Source: Archangium primigenium (GTDB taxonomy: Bacteria > Myxococcota > Myxococcia > Myxococcales > Myxococcaceae). Taken from it: DNA of 64,000 nucleotides. The stretch lies in NCBI RefSeq assembly GCF_016904885.1, contig NZ_JADWYI010000001.1:2170001-2234000 (forward strand), read 5' to 3'. This document shows, in pieces, positions 16,756 to 31,532 of the stretch (the first letter of the stretch is position 1; each line of letters opens with the position of its first letter). Below the pieces are notes generated by a model. That model searched no databases and was not told the origin of the DNA. It saw only the letters and a program-made list of their open reading frames with translations. A program made the position numbers and the translations under genes.

Positions 16756-17745
16756 TCAAACCCAGAGGCCCCGCGGGACATGGAGCAGGCTGGAGGGCAG
16801 GCTGGAGGGCAGTCCGGAGGTGGGCTCCAGGGCCCGGGCCACCTCGGGCCGCAGGGGCCGCACCATGGGCAGCGCGTCCGGGCGCGCCACGCGCCGCGCG
16901 TGTGGATGCGTGGCCAGCAGGGGCTCGAGGCCGGGCTCCTCCCAGAGCACCACGCGCTCCAGGCCCGCGAGGTGGGCCTCGTGCCGGGCCGCGTCCAGCA
17001 GGGCGTGGGCCGACTCGGGCGAGCGCGCGTCGAACCACAGCACGACGAGCGTGTTGCTCTTGGCCACGAAGGACCAGACCAGGGTGTCCGTGCCCCGGGC
17101 CGCGCCGAGCGAGGGCGGCTGGGCTCGGCCGAGCTGCTCGGCGTAGATGCGCCCGCGCTCCAGGTGCCAGTCGAGCTGCTCGGGCGTGGGCCAGAAAGAG
17201 AAGGCGTCGTCGGGGGGACGCAGCCGCGCCAGCACCGGCCCGAGGCCCGAGGCCCGGGGCAGGGCCTGGACGTCCGGGGGCGGGGTGGGCGAGGGGGGGA
17301 GGTGCCAGTCCCAGGCGGGCTGGGGCAGGTAGCCCGAGCGCGCGTAGAGGCGGGGGCCCACGTCCGAGAAGAGCAGGGCGGCGTGGGCGCGGGGCCGGCG
17401 GGCGAGCTCCGCGGCGAGCAGGTCCATCAGGTGCGTGGCATGCCCCCGGCCCCGCAGGTGGGGCTCGGTGAAGACGCTGGCGATGGCGAAGCTGTCCCCC
17501 GGCTGGCGTGTCCCATCCGCGTCCCTCAGGAAGCTGCGGGTGCGGAACGTCTCGCACGAGGCGAGCACCGCGCCGTCTTCCGCGCACAAGAGCCAGGTGC
17601 GCATGTCCGCGCGGGACCAGGCGTGCGCGCGCAGCCGGTGCTCCCGGGCGGCATAGGCCTCGGGGGTGAGCAGGCTGCCCCACTCCGCGTAGGTGAGGGC
17701 ATCGCGTTCGGCCTTCTGCGCGTCGGTGGCGGGCACGAGGTGCAT
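16756..17745 (-). CDS. GNAT acetyltransferase with LYC1-like C-terminal domain
   Basis: This 329-residue protein has an N-terminal GNAT domain. Its acetyl-CoA loop reads VFTEPHLRGRGHATHLMDLL (near residues 92-111), and FSDVGPRLYARSGY is the following strand. A long C-terminal domain with HLERGRIYAEQLG and VWSFVAKSNTLVVLWFD resembles yeast Lyc1-type acetyltransferases. Lyc1 acetylates lysine, but the substrate here is unproved. ATG 17745 was chosen; the longer frame to 17907 crosses the terminator of the oxidase operon. Near the 3' end the plus strand has a tandem 12-base repeat, GGCTGGAGGGCA twice, encoding the low-complexity SSLPSSL segment. Confidence 0.82.
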   Translation of the reverse strand: MHLVPATDAQKAERDALTYAEWGSLLTPEAYAAREHRLRAHAWSRADMRTWLLCAEDGAVLASCETFRTRSFLRDADGTRQPGDSFAIASVFTEPHLRGRGHATHLMDLLAAELARRPRAHAALLFSDVGPRLYARSGYLPQPAWDWHLPPSPTPPPDVQALPRASGLGPVLARLRPPDDAFSFWPTPEQLDWHLERGRIYAEQLGRAQPPSLGAARGTDTLVWSFVAKSNTLVVLWFDARSPESAHALLDAARHEAHLAGLERVVLWEEPGLEPLLATHPHARRVARPDALPMVRPLRPEVARALEPTSGLPSSLPSSLLHVPRGLWV

Positions 17746-17799
17746 GGGCGGCGGGCCTCCATCGTCCCGCGAAAAATGTCCCGCGAGAGAATGCCCCGC

Positions 17800-17842
17800 G
17801 AAAAACAAAACGCGGCGCCGGGGACGAGTCCTCGGCGCCGCG
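17800..17842 (-). terminator. Intrinsic terminator of the act-cox operon
   Basis: Read on the minus strand, CGCGGCGCCGAGGA pairs with TCCCCGGCGCCGCG around a four-base loop (plus coordinates 17811-17842, one mismatch). TTTTGTTTTTCG follows directly. It lies 22 bases after the coxD stop. This is one of the clearest intrinsic terminators in the window and marks the end of the electron-transport operon. Confidence 0.88.
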
Positions 17843-17863
17843 GGGAAGACGTCCGGGGACGTC

Positions 17864-18295
17864 TCAGTGCGTGGGGACCAGCGGCGCCGGCCCCGTCTGC
17901 CCTTCATAGGGCAGCGACTGGCCGGTGGCCACCGGCCACTGCACCGGGTGGCCGTTGGGCGCCAGCGTGGGACGGAAGCGCGTGCCGATGTCGAACAGCG
18001 TGAAGAGCAGCAGCAGCACCACGAACAGCATGGAGCAGCCGAACACGAGCCGGTTGGCTCCCTGATGCTCGGACAGGTGCATGAAGTAGAGCGCCACCAA
18101 GGTGCCCTTCACCGACGCAATCACCAGCGCCAGCGCCAGACCCCAGTCCGGCATGTGCATGCGGCCGGTCACCACCGTGACGACGGTGAGCACCATCAGG
18201 GCGATCCAGATGATGACGTAGATGCCGGGGCCCGAGTGATGCTCGTGCCGCATGTCGTGTGATTCCTTGGACGACTCATTCGCGATCGCGGACAT
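17864..18295 (-). CDS. coxD: Cytochrome c oxidase subunit IV
   Basis: This 143-residue protein has three membrane helices at about residues 24-44, 50-73 and 82-103. It contains the subunit IV pattern GTLVALYFMHLSEH, with the His pair conserved in bacterial caa3 subunit IV. The N-terminus carries a His-rich MRHEHHSGPG. The subunit supports assembly and stability of the terminal oxidase in the cytoplasmic membrane. It is the last gene of the operon, 15 bases after coxC, and is followed by a strong terminator. An internal Met at residue 15 is an alternative start, but I see no better ribosome site there. Confidence 0.88.
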   Translation of the reverse strand: MSAIANESSKESHDMRHEHHSGPGIYVIIWIALMVLTVVTVVTGRMHMPDWGLALALVIASVKGTLVALYFMHLSEHQGANRLVFGCSMLFVVLLLLFTLFDIGTRFRPTLAPNGHPVQWPVATGQSLPYEGQTGPAPLVPTH

Positions 18296-18310
18296 GGAGG
18301 GTCGGTTCCC

Positions 18311-18977
18311 TTAGATGAGGTACAGCATGGGGAAGAGGAAGATCCACACCAGGTCCACGAGGTGCCAGTACATGCTGCCCAGCTCGACCGCGGTGTAGTT
18401 GCGGCCGCTGAACTCGTTGCGCCAGGCCTTCACCGTGATCCACGCCAGCACGATCATGCCGATGACCACGTGGAAGCCGTGCAGACCCGTCGAGAGGAAG
18501 TAGATGGCGTAGTACATCGGCACGCCGGCCACCTGCAACTCGGGGTTGGTATCGAAGAAGTAGGGACCGGGCAGCTGCCCCTCATGGAACTTGTGGGAGT
18601 ACTCGAAGTACTTGATGACGAGGAAGCCCAGCGCCATGGCGATGGTCAGCACGAACATCACCACCACCATGCGGTTCTTCGCCTCCCGGGCGTAGTGCAC
18701 CGCCATGGCGGCGGTGAACGAGGAGGTGATGAGCACGATGGTGTTCACGGTGCCCAGGAACAGGTCCAGGTGCCGGCTGGCGGCGGCGAACCCGTCGTGG
18801 AACATGAACCGGTAGTTCGCGTAGATGACGAACAGACCGGCGAAGAGCAGGATTTCCGTGGCCAGGAACAGCCACATGCCCAGCCGTGCCGCGTGCTGCT
18901 GCACGTCGAGCGACGCGAAGTGCGCGGCCACCTGGGGGACGGGAGGAGTCCCGGCCGGGTAGGCCGGGACGGCGGCG

Positions 18978-18988
<11 letters not shown>
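18311..18988 (-). CDS. coxC: Cytochrome c oxidase subunit III
   Basis: This 225-residue membrane protein has the seven-helix type of subunit III. Typical stretches are RLGMWLFLATEILLFAGLF near residue 35, TGLHGFHVVIGMI near 168, and YWHLVDLVWIFLFPMLYL at the C-terminus. The subunit binds lipid and protects the catalytic subunit against turnover inactivation. Its start (18988) overlaps the end of coxA by 11 bases, so translation is likely coupled. Confidence 0.93.
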
Positions 18989-20634
<1,646 letters not shown>

Positions 20635-20651
<17 letters not shown>

Positions 20652-21681
20652 AAACAGGTCCTTGTGTGGCACCGGTGCGGATGTCCGGGGTGCGCAGGGT
20701 CTTGATGTACTCGACGATGGCCGCGGTCTGCGGTCCCGTCAGCTTGCCCTGGAAGGTGGGCATGACATTGGGGAAGCCCGTCACGAGGTGGGCGCCCGGG
20801 TCCATCATGGACTGGGTGATGTAGGCCTCGTCCACGCGCAGGCTGGTGCCGTCCTGCATCGTCTCCATGCGGCCGTACATGCCCTGGAACGTGGGCCCGA
20901 TGTGCGGCTCGCCATTGACGGTGTGGCACTTGAAGCACCCCACCTCGGCCGCCACCTTCTGGCCCTGGGCGGACATGCGCGCCGTCTCCGGCTCGAGCGC
21001 CAGGTCCGCCAGCGCGTCCTGGCGGTTCTGCAGGCCGCCCTTGCGCTGCTCCTTCACCCACGCGTCCCACTCCTCGGGGCTGAGCACGACCACCTCGCCC
21101 AGCATCTTGGAGTGCGACAGGCCGCAGTATTCGGTGCAGAGGATCTGGTACGTGCCGGGCTTGGTGGCCTCGAACCAGGTCTGCGTGTAGCGGCCCGGCA
21201 CCGCGTCCATCTTGATGCGGAAGGCCGGCACGAAGAAGGAGTGGAGCACGTCACGCGAGGTGATGAGCAGACGCACCGGGCGGTTGGCCGGCACGTGCAG
21301 CACGTTCACCCCGTTGGGGCCCTCCGGGTAGGAGAACTTCCACATCCACTGCTTGCCCATGACGTAGACGTCCATCGAGTCCTTGGGCGGCGTCTGCACG
21401 TAGACGAAGTCCCGGAAGCCGATGACGAACCACGCCAGGAAGAACACGAGCGGCAGCGAGACGAAGACGAACTCCGTCTTCACCGACGGAATGACGTACT
21501 CCGTCGTCTGGTGGTCCGCCCGGCGCCGGTAGCGGAAGAAGAAGTAGATCGCCGCGGTGCCCGTGACGAACGAGCTCAACATCGTCACCGTGACGACGAA
21601 GTAGTGGAGCGAGTCCACCCGTTCCGCGAAGGTCGAGGCCTGCTCCGGGAGGAACAGGAGTTTGTTCAGCAACTCGTTCAT
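20635..21681 (-). CDS. coxB: Cytochrome c oxidase subunit II with fused cytochrome c domain (caa3 type)
   Basis: This 348-residue protein has two N-terminal membrane helices (near 28-50 and 69-90). A periplasmic cupredoxin domain carries the CuA ligands His147 (VLHSFFVP), Cys182, Glu184 and Cys186 (LCTEYCGLSH), His190 and Met193. A cytochrome c domain follows with CFKCH at 249-253 and a later MPTFQG axial Met. Electrons therefore enter through the attached heme c, which makes this a caa3 oxidase. The start ATG overlaps the sco stop by four bases. Confidence 0.95.
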
Positions 21682-22547
21682 GCTGCCGCGCCTTTCTTCA
21701 GCTCACGCCTCCAGTAGTACGCGAGCATGCTCGCGAGCGCGCCGAAGATCATGAGCGCGCCAATCCGGAGGAATCCAAAGATGTAGAAGCCGTACCGCCG
21801 TGTGGCGGTGTCATACTTGAAGCAGGTCAGGACGATACGATCAAAACTGGTGCCCACCCGGCCGCCCGCCGCTTCCACCAGGGCCAGCTTCATGTCCTGG
21901 GGCCTGAACGACGTGCCGTACAGATAGCGCGAGATGGAGCCCTCCGGGGTGATGACATTCACCACCGCGGGATGGACGTACTGCTTGCTCGTCGTGTCGT
22001 AGGCGAACTTGAAGCCCACCGAGTCCGCCAGCCGCTGGATGTTGTCCTCGGTGCCGGTGAGGAAGTGCCACGGCGCCGTCTCCGGCAGACCCATGGACTG
22101 CAGGTGCTTGCGCCGCCGCTCCAGGCTCTGCGCGGGCGTGTCCTGCGGATCGATGCTGACCGTCACCGCCTCGTAGTCCTCGCCGAGCTTGAGCCCCAGC
22201 TCGCGCATGGTGCGGATCTGCTCGTTGATGACGAGGTTACAGAGCAGCGGGCAGTTGTAATACACAAGCGTCAGCAACACCGGCCGGGTGCGCGGCAGCA
22301 CGTCCCGGAGCGCCACGGGCTTGCCCGAGGAGTCGGTGAACCTGGCCTCGAGGGCGACGAGCTCGCCCAGGTGCTCCAGCACGTCCACGCCCTTGAGCTG
22401 CGGGGGCGCGTCGGACTGGGCGTCGATGATGCTCTGGGGGGTCCGCCCGCCGCCGGGAAGGGCAAACGCCGACTGCCCGGCGCCGAGCGCCAGGAGCAGC
22501 GCGGCCAACACGGCGCGCGGGTTCATGCAAGAGCGGGGGGAGTACAT
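21678..22547 (-). CDS. SCO1/SenC-type copper chaperone with C-terminal membrane anchor
   Basis: This 289-residue thioredoxin-fold protein delivers copper to, or reduces, the CuA site of oxidase subunit II. It has an N-terminal signal sequence ending near QSAFA. The metal-binding Cys pair lies in YYNCPLLCNL (Cys99, Cys103) and the third ligand His192 in QYVHPAVVNV. A hydrophobic segment, FLRIGALMIFGALASMLAYY, near the C-terminus should anchor it in the membrane. ATG 22547 has AGAGAGG about ten bases upstream. An alternative at 22526 would shorten the signal by seven residues and has no clear site. It is embedded between the small membrane gene and coxB, matching its assembly role. Confidence 0.92.
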   Translation of the reverse strand: MYSPRSCMNPRAVLAALLLALGAGQSAFALPGGGRTPQSIIDAQSDAPPQLKGVDVLEHLGELVALEARFTDSSGKPVALRDVLPRTRPVLLTLVYYNCPLLCNLVINEQIRTMRELGLKLGEDYEAVTVSIDPQDTPAQSLERRRKHLQSMGLPETAPWHFLTGTEDNIQRLADSVGFKFAYDTTSKQYVHPAVVNVITPEGSISRYLYGTSFRPQDMKLALVEAAGGRVGTSFDRIVLTCFKYDTATRRYGFYIFGFLRIGALMIFGALASMLAYYWRRELKKGAAA

Positions 22548-22574
22548 CGTGCTTCGGCCTCTCTTACCGCGGGG

Positions 22575-23020
22575 CTACTGCTGGGGGGACGGCGCGGCGG
22601 GGGCGCGCGGGGCCGCCTGGTCGCGGATGAACTGATCCATGGCCTGGGAGATGGGCACATGGCTGCGCACGCCCGGCTGGTCACCCGTGCCCTCGTCCAG
22701 GGCCTTCTGCTGCGCGGCGATCTTCTCCTCCGCGTGCGTGTCCTGGCTGAAGAGCCGCTGGTTGACGATGCCGATCTCGTAGGCCGTCTTGTAGTCCTTG
22801 TCCGGGGTGATCAGCGCCGGGATGGGCGCGGGACCGCCGGGCGCGAACTCCTCGGTGGTGGCGATCTGCAGCCGCCAGGCCCAGATTCCACCCACGATGA
22901 AGATGACGAGGGCACCCACACCCACCTGGACGACCTTGCCGGTGAGGATGTGGTCCTCCTCGGCGGAAACGCCGTGCGCGCCATGGATGACGCGCGACTC
23001 AATCTCCACCTGGGACTTCT

Positions 23021-23024
<4 letters not shown>
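22575..23024 (-). CDS. Single-helix membrane protein of the act-cox operon, unknown role
   Basis: This 149-residue protein has a charged N-terminus (MKKSQVEIESRVIHGAHGVS), one membrane helix near residues 33-53 (VVQVGVGALVIFIVGGIWAW) and a long, Gln- and Ala-rich tail ending PAAPSPQQ. No heme, copper or iron-sulfur motif is present. Its start overlaps the actF stop by four bases (ATGA), so it is made together with the complex. Position suggests an accessory subunit of ACIII or an oxidase assembly factor, perhaps comparable to the small ActG/ActH subunits described in other ACIIIs. I cannot show sequence similarity. Confidence 0.75.
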
Positions 23025-24228
<1,204 letters not shown>

Positions 24229-24232
<4 letters not shown>

Positions 24233-24798
24233 CGGTTCTCCTGAGGCACCGGCTGCGTGCCGCCCGCGGTCGCCGAGCGGGCGGTCTGCAGGGCGCGAAC
24301 GTAGGCCACCACGGCCCAACGCTCCTGGATGTTGAGCTCACCCGCGAACGACGGCATGGCGCCGTAGCCCTCGGTGATGGCGACGTAGAAGTGGCCATCC
24401 GGCTTGTTGGCGATCTCGTGCAGCGAGGGCGGCAGGCGCAGCGCCATGTTCTCGGCGACCACGCTGTTGCCGTCGCCGAGCCGGCCGTGGCACTGGGCGC
24501 AGACGATGTTGTACTTCTTCTGGCCTTCCTCGAGCAGCGCGCGGTCCACCTTGAGCGAGCGGGGCAGGGCGCTGACGAACTGACCGGCGACGCGGCCCGT
24601 GGTCAGGGCCGGGTCACCCACCAGGCGCTCCCGGGGAACCGTGCCCTCGGGCGGGGTGCGCATGGCGCGACCGTCCGCCCAGAACGAGCTCGACTCGTAG
24701 TACTCGTACTTGGCCTGCTCCTCCATGCGCTGGAGGAACTCGGACGGGACATTACAAGCGGCCAGGGCGAGCCCGGCCACGGGGATGAGCCGCCTCAT
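24229..24798 (-). CDS. actE: ACIII monoheme cytochrome c subunit ActE
   Basis: This 189-residue lipoprotein has lipobox LAAC at residues 12-15. Its single heme c site CAQCH is at residues 100-104 and the probable axial ligand Met148 lies in GYGAMPSF. In ACIII it hands electrons from the multiheme subunit to the oxidase, here plausibly to the heme of CoxB. Four-base overlaps join it to actD upstream and actF downstream. Confidence 0.93.
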
Positions 24799-25349
24799 TC
24801 CTTCTCTCCCGTCACAACCGTCACCTGGGTGGCGCCCAGCGACTTGAGCTGCTCCATGATGGTGTCCGACTGCACGCTCACGGTCTTGGGCACGCTCAGC
24901 CAGTAGCCGTGCGTGGTGGCCGTGCGGAACGCGTCGTGCTCGTACACCGGGTGGTAGGGCTGCGGCAGCCGGCTGAGGCCCAGCAGACCAAAGAAGATGC
25001 CGAACGCCGCGAACAGCACGGTGAGCTCGAACGTGATGGGCACGTACGCCGGCAGGCTGTACTGGGGACGGCCACCCACGTTGATGGGGTAGTCGTAGCC
25101 GTTCATGTAGGCCATCATCGAGATGGCCGTCACCATGCCGGTGAGCGCGCCGATGAGCGCGATGAAGGGCACGCGCGAGGGCGGCAGGCCCAGGGCCTCC
25201 GAGCCGCCGTGCAGCGGGTAGGGGGAATAGGTGTCCATCCCCTCGTAGCCGTACTTCTCCCGCATCTGGCGCGTGGCATCCACCAGCGCCTCGGGGGTGG
25301 CGAACTCGGCGAGGAACCAGCTGTCCAGGACCTTGGTGTCAGCGGACAT
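24795..25349 (-). CDS. actD: ACIII subunit ActD (DUF3341)
   Basis: This 184-residue protein matches the ActD pattern. A cytoplasmic N-terminus contains VLDSWFLAEFATPEALVDAT and YSPYPLHGGSEALGL, followed by two membrane helices (near 61-84 and 104-125, FELTVLFAAFGIFFGLLGL) and a C-terminal tail. ActD is a structural subunit without cofactor. It starts two bases after the actC stop and overlaps actE by four bases. Confidence 0.92.
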   Translation of the reverse strand: MSADTKVLDSWFLAEFATPEALVDATRQMREKYGYEGMDTYSPYPLHGGSEALGLPPSRVPFIALIGALTGMVTAISMMAYMNGYDYPINVGGRPQYSLPAYVPITFELTVLFAAFGIFFGLLGLSRLPQPYHPVYEHDAFRTATTHGYWLSVPKTVSVQSDTIMEQLKSLGATQVTVVTGEKE

Positions 25350-25351
25350 GG

Positions 25352-26779
25352 TCAGTGCGCTCCGTGAGTGTCATGGCCGTGCGCGGCGTGGTGCGCGGCG
25401 TGCTTGAGCTCGAGCTGCAGCTCCTTCACCTCGCTGATGGCCACCGCGGGCACGAACTTGAGGAACAAGAGGAAGAGCGTGCTGAAGAGGCCCAGCGTGC
25501 CGATGTAGAGGCACCAGTCCACCCAGGTGGGGCTGTACAGGTCCCACGAGGAGGGCAGGAAGTCCTGCGTCAGCGACGTCACGATGATGATGAAGCGCTC
25601 GCACCACATGCCGATGTTCACCACGATGGAGGCCACCCACATGATGGGGATGCTCGTGCGGCACTTGCGGAACCAGAAGATGTTCGGGGTGATGACGTTG
25701 CAGGCGATCATCAGCCAGTACACCTGCCAGTACGGGCCCCGGGCGCGGTTCACGTAGAAGGTCCAGATCTCGTACTCGCTGCCCGAGTACCACGCGATGA
25801 AGTGCTCCATCATGTACCCGTAGGACACGATGAGGCCCGTCGCGAGGATGACCTTGTTCATGTTCTCCAGGTGGCGGTCGGTGATGACGTCCCGGAGGTT
25901 GAGGTACTTGCGCGCGGGGACGATGAGCGTGATCACCATCGCGAAGCCGCTGAACACGGCGCCGGCGACGAAGTAGGGCGGGAAGATCGTGGCGTGCCAG
26001 CCGGGGATGAGGCCCGTGGCGAAGTCGAAGGACACGATCGTGTGCACGCTGAGCACCAGCGGCGTGGAGAGGCCCGCGAGCAGCAGGTAGCCAATCTTGT
26101 AGTTGTGCCAGTGGCGGCCCGAGCCGCGCCAGCCGAGCGAGAACAGGCCGTAGATGGTGCGCTGGAGCTTGGTGGGCGAGGAGTCACGCAGCGCCGCCAG
26201 GTCCGGGATGAGGCCCACGTACCAGAAGAGCAGCGACACGGTGAAGTACGTGGACACGGCGAACACGTCCCAGTCCAGCGGAGAGCGGAACTGGGGCCAG
26301 GCGCCGAGCGTGCTCGGGTAGGGCAAGAGCCAGAAGGCGAACCAGGGACGCCCCGTGTGCAAGAGGGGGAACTGGCCCGCGCAGATGACCGCGAAGATGG
26401 TCATCGCCTCGGCGAAGCGGTTGATGCTCGTGCGCCACTTCTGCTGGAAGAGCAGGAGGATGGCGGAGATGAGGGTACCGGCGTGGCCGATACCGACCCA
26501 CCACACGAAGTTGACGATGTCGAACGCCCAGCCGTTGGGCTGGTTGTTGCCCCACACGCCGATGCCGCGCGCGAGGGTCATCGTCACGGCGACCAGGAAC
26601 ATGCCCAGGCCGACCAGGGCGATTCCGAACAGCAGGAACCAGCCCTTGCCCGGCTTGCGCCAGACGTGGTCGAGCAGCGTCTCGTTGAGCGTGGCGTCGT
26701 CGTGGTGCGGCGCGACGAGCGCCCGCGGCTCCAGCGGATCGACGCCCGGGGGGAAGTGGGAGGTGGCTGTCTCGGCCAT
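25352..26779 (-). CDS. actC: ACIII quinol-binding membrane subunit ActC (NrfD family)
   Basis: This 475-residue protein has about ten membrane helices of the NrfD/PsrC type. Recognisable stretches are [20 protein letters not shown] near residue 78, [19 protein letters not shown] near 240, and [14 protein letters not shown] near 335. It binds the quinol whose oxidation feeds electrons to the ActB and ActA cofactors. GAAGGAGG lies nine bases before the start, three bases after the actB stop. The C-terminus is His-rich ([16 protein letters not shown]). Confidence 0.95.
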   Translation of the reverse strand: MAETATSHFPPGVDPLEPRALVAPHHDDATLNETLLDHVWRKPGKGWFLLFGIALVGLGMFLVAVTMTLARGIGVWGNNQPNGWAFDIVNFVWWVGIGHAGTLISAILLLFQQKWRTSINRFAEAMTIFAVICAGQFPLLHTGRPWFAFWLLPYPSTLGAWPQFRSPLDWDVFAVSTYFTVSLLFWYVGLIPDLAALRDSSPTKLQRTIYGLFSLGWRGSGRHWHNYKIGYLLLAGLSTPLVLSVHTIVSFDFATGLIPGWHATIFPPYFVAGAVFSGFAMVITLIVPARKYLNLRDVITDRHLENMNKVILATGLIVSYGYMMEHFIAWYSGSEYEIWTFYVNRARGPYWQVYWLMIACNVITPNIFWFRKCRTSIPIMWVASIVVNIGMWCERFIIIVTSLTQDFLPSSWDLYSPTWVDWCLYIGTLGLFSTLFLLFLKFVPAVAISEVKELQLELKHAAHHAAHGHDTHGAH

Positions 26780-26782
26780 GGC

Positions 26783-29989
<3,207 letters not shown>

Positions 29990-30012
29990 GGGGGCTCCGT
30001 CGAGCGTGGGCT

Positions 30013-30675
30013 TCAGCGGTGGCATGTGGAGCAGCTCGTGCGCGAGTGAACGTCGTTCTCGGTGTACAGCTTGTCCGCGAGCGCCTTGGCCTCGGCCGGA
30101 TCCTTCGGGGGCGTCCAGGTCAGGCTGGTGATGAACTCCTGCGGACGCAGGTTCGGCGCGGGGTTGCGGTGGCAGTCCAGGCACCACTGCATGGTGAGCG
30201 GAGCCACCTGCTCGATGGCGCCCATCTCGTCCACGCGCCCGTGGCACGTGACGCAACCGACGCCCTTGGCCACGTGGATGGCGTGGTTGAAGTAGACGAA
30301 GTCCGGCAGGTTGTGGATGCGCACCCACGGGATCGCCCGATCCGTGAAGTAGGCCTCCCGCACCACCGACAGGTACGGGCTCTTGTTCCACACCTGCGCG
30401 TGGCAGGACATGCAGACCGTGGTGGAAGGAATGCCCGCCGACGGCGACTTCTCGACGGAGAAGTGGCAGTAGCGACAGTCGATCTGCTCGTCACCCGCGT
30501 GATGCCGGTGGTCGAACTCGATGGGCTGTTCGATCGGACGGTGCTGGTTGGTGACGAACGGAGACCGTACGTACGCCATCAGACCGCCAAGCGCGATCGC
30601 GGGGAGGGCAAGGAGGGCCGCGGCCGAAGCGCGCGACGCCGTGTTCGTCCATCGTGGGAAGAGAGGACCGCTCAT
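30013..30675 (-). CDS. actA: ACIII pentaheme cytochrome c subunit ActA
   Basis: This 220-residue protein has an N-terminal membrane anchor (AAALLALPAIALGGLMAY, near residues 18-36) and five CxxCH heme c sites: CRYCH, CMSCH, CVTCH, CLDCH and CSTCH. This is the defining heme count of ActA. Two extra His-rich stretches (EFDHRHHAGDE and YFNHAIHVAKG) supply distal ligands. It is the first gene of the operon. The start at 30675 is preceded by nearly 400 gene-free bases that hold a structured element and a TTGACA sequence. Confidence 0.95.
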   Translation of the reverse strand: MSGPLFPRWTNTASRASAAALLALPAIALGGLMAYVRSPFVTNQHRPIEQPIEFDHRHHAGDEQIDCRYCHFSVEKSPSAGIPSTTVCMSCHAQVWNKSPYLSVVREAYFTDRAIPWVRIHNLPDFVYFNHAIHVAKGVGCVTCHGRVDEMGAIEQVAPLTMQWCLDCHRNPAPNLRPQEFITSLTWTPPKDPAEAKALADKLYTENDVHSRTSCSTCHR

Positions 30676-30797
30676 ACCAGGACCGGGGGGCTAGTCAGTG
30701 GACCCCTCCGGACGTCGCCACCGGGAGGACGGGGCGCTGGGACCGGAGAGAAGCACGGGGAGACTGGAACAAGAAGCGCATTGGCGTTGCTAAGGCA

Positions 30798-30828
30798 GCG
30801 AGGACTCCCACCTTCATGGGAGTTTCGC
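30798..30828 (-). promoter_or_regulatory. Structured leader hairpin upstream of actA
   Basis: On the minus strand GCGA-A-ACTCCCA pairs with TGGGAGT-CC-TCGC around TGAAGG. This gives eleven base pairs with a small internal loop, about 125-155 bases before the actA start. A second small hairpin, TGC-CTTA-GCA, follows. No U-tract is present. It may be a regulatory leader or a dispersed palindromic element. Confidence 0.4.
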
Positions 30829-30908
30829 GGAGACACCCGACCCCAACCCTCGAAAGAGATGGCGTGGGCGGGGTCGATCCTCCTCGTCCCTTCCCAACGC
30901 GGCGCGTG

Positions 30909-30937
30909 ACCATCGGGCATCATTATCAGGCTGTCAA
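30909..30937 (-). promoter_or_regulatory. Candidate promoter of the act-cox operon
   Basis: TTGACA is read on the minus strand at 30937-30932, in an AT-rich stretch. Seventeen bases on, the -10 position is only GATGGT, a poor match; a better-looking GATAAT lies five bases after TTGACA. The region is the best promoter site upstream of actA, but the exact start cannot be fixed. Confidence 0.3.
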
Positions 30938-31072
30938 CCTTTCTGTGTTCCGCTCTACAGGGTGCGCGGCGCGCGGGATACCACGACCCAGGACTCCTGG
31001 CGCGATCAGAAAGCAGAGCCGATGACGATCTCTTCTGGAATATGGAAGGGGGGTTGAAAGCCCCGGGTGGCC

Positions 31073-31429
31073 CTAGGGTTCCTCGGGCTCACGCCAGCGC
31101 TCCCGGCGCCTCGCGAGCAGCCGATCCACCAGCTCGCGCACCCGCGGATCCCGCTGGAAGTGGCGGTCGTGCCGGCTGCCCTTGCCCTGGTTGCAGCGCG
31201 CGCACGCCAGGCCCAGGTTGCCCAGGTCGTCCGAGCCCCCGTGCACCTGCGGCACGATGTGCTCGATGGTGGCGCGGCTGACGGGCTCGCCGTCCAGGCC
31301 GATGACCAGATGGGCGTTGCAGTGCAGGCACTTGCCGAGCCAGACCTCGCGGCCCCGGTGCTCGGTCCGTTCGAAGGTGGCGTCGGTGGCCACGATGCCG
31401 AGGACCCGGCGGCGTTTGGCGGCGCTCAT
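31073..31429 (-). CDS. HNH endonuclease domain protein
   Basis: This 118-residue protein has a complete HNH fold: CLHC (Cys34, Cys37), IEHIVPQVHGG with His57, DDLGNLGLACARCNQGKG with Asn71, and a second zinc pair (Cys76, Cys79). HNH proteins of this size are stand-alone nucleases found in defence, mobile elements or repair. The C-terminus is Arg-rich (LLARRRERWRE), suitable for DNA contact. The start at 31429 was chosen because upstream the frame runs into the divergent SDR promoter. No phage or restriction genes are adjacent, so its role is open. Confidence 0.85.
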   Translation of the reverse strand: MSAAKRRRVLGIVATDATFERTEHRGREVWLGKCLHCNAHLVIGLDGEPVSRATIEHIVPQVHGGSDDLGNLGLACARCNQGKGSRHDRHFQRDPRVRELVDRLLARRRERWREPEEP

Positions 31430-31532
31430 CCCTTCTCTTCCTAGGACCCGCGCGGGCCGCGCGCCACCGGGCCTGGAGTCGGGCGGGAGCGGCTGGCTCC
31501 CCTTCGGCCGCCCGGAATGCGAGCATGGCCCC

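Larger units (their letters stand above)
30676..31072. other. 397-base gene-free region upstream of the act-cox operon
   Basis: It separates actA from the HNH gene and should hold the operon promoter and leader. I see no plausible coding frame. It contains the hairpin at 30798-30828, the promoter candidate at 30909-30937, and a small palindrome, CCAGG-ACT-CCTGG, at 30988-31000. The 30900-30960 stretch is unusually AT-rich for this window. Confidence 0.6.

Noticed and set aside
17766-17805. CCCGCGAAAAA/CCCGCGAGAG short direct repeats
   Set aside because: Three imperfect copies of about 11 bases with irregular spacing; too few and too short for a CRISPR or iteron array.
29990-30391. N-terminal extension of ActB
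   Set aside because: It reads through actA in another frame. ActA has five CxxCH motifs in its own frame, and GGAG precedes ATG 29989.
30654-31025. Plus-strand frame in the actA upstream region
   Set aside because: No ribosome site or normal codon bias; it spans the hairpin and the promoter candidate and matches nothing.
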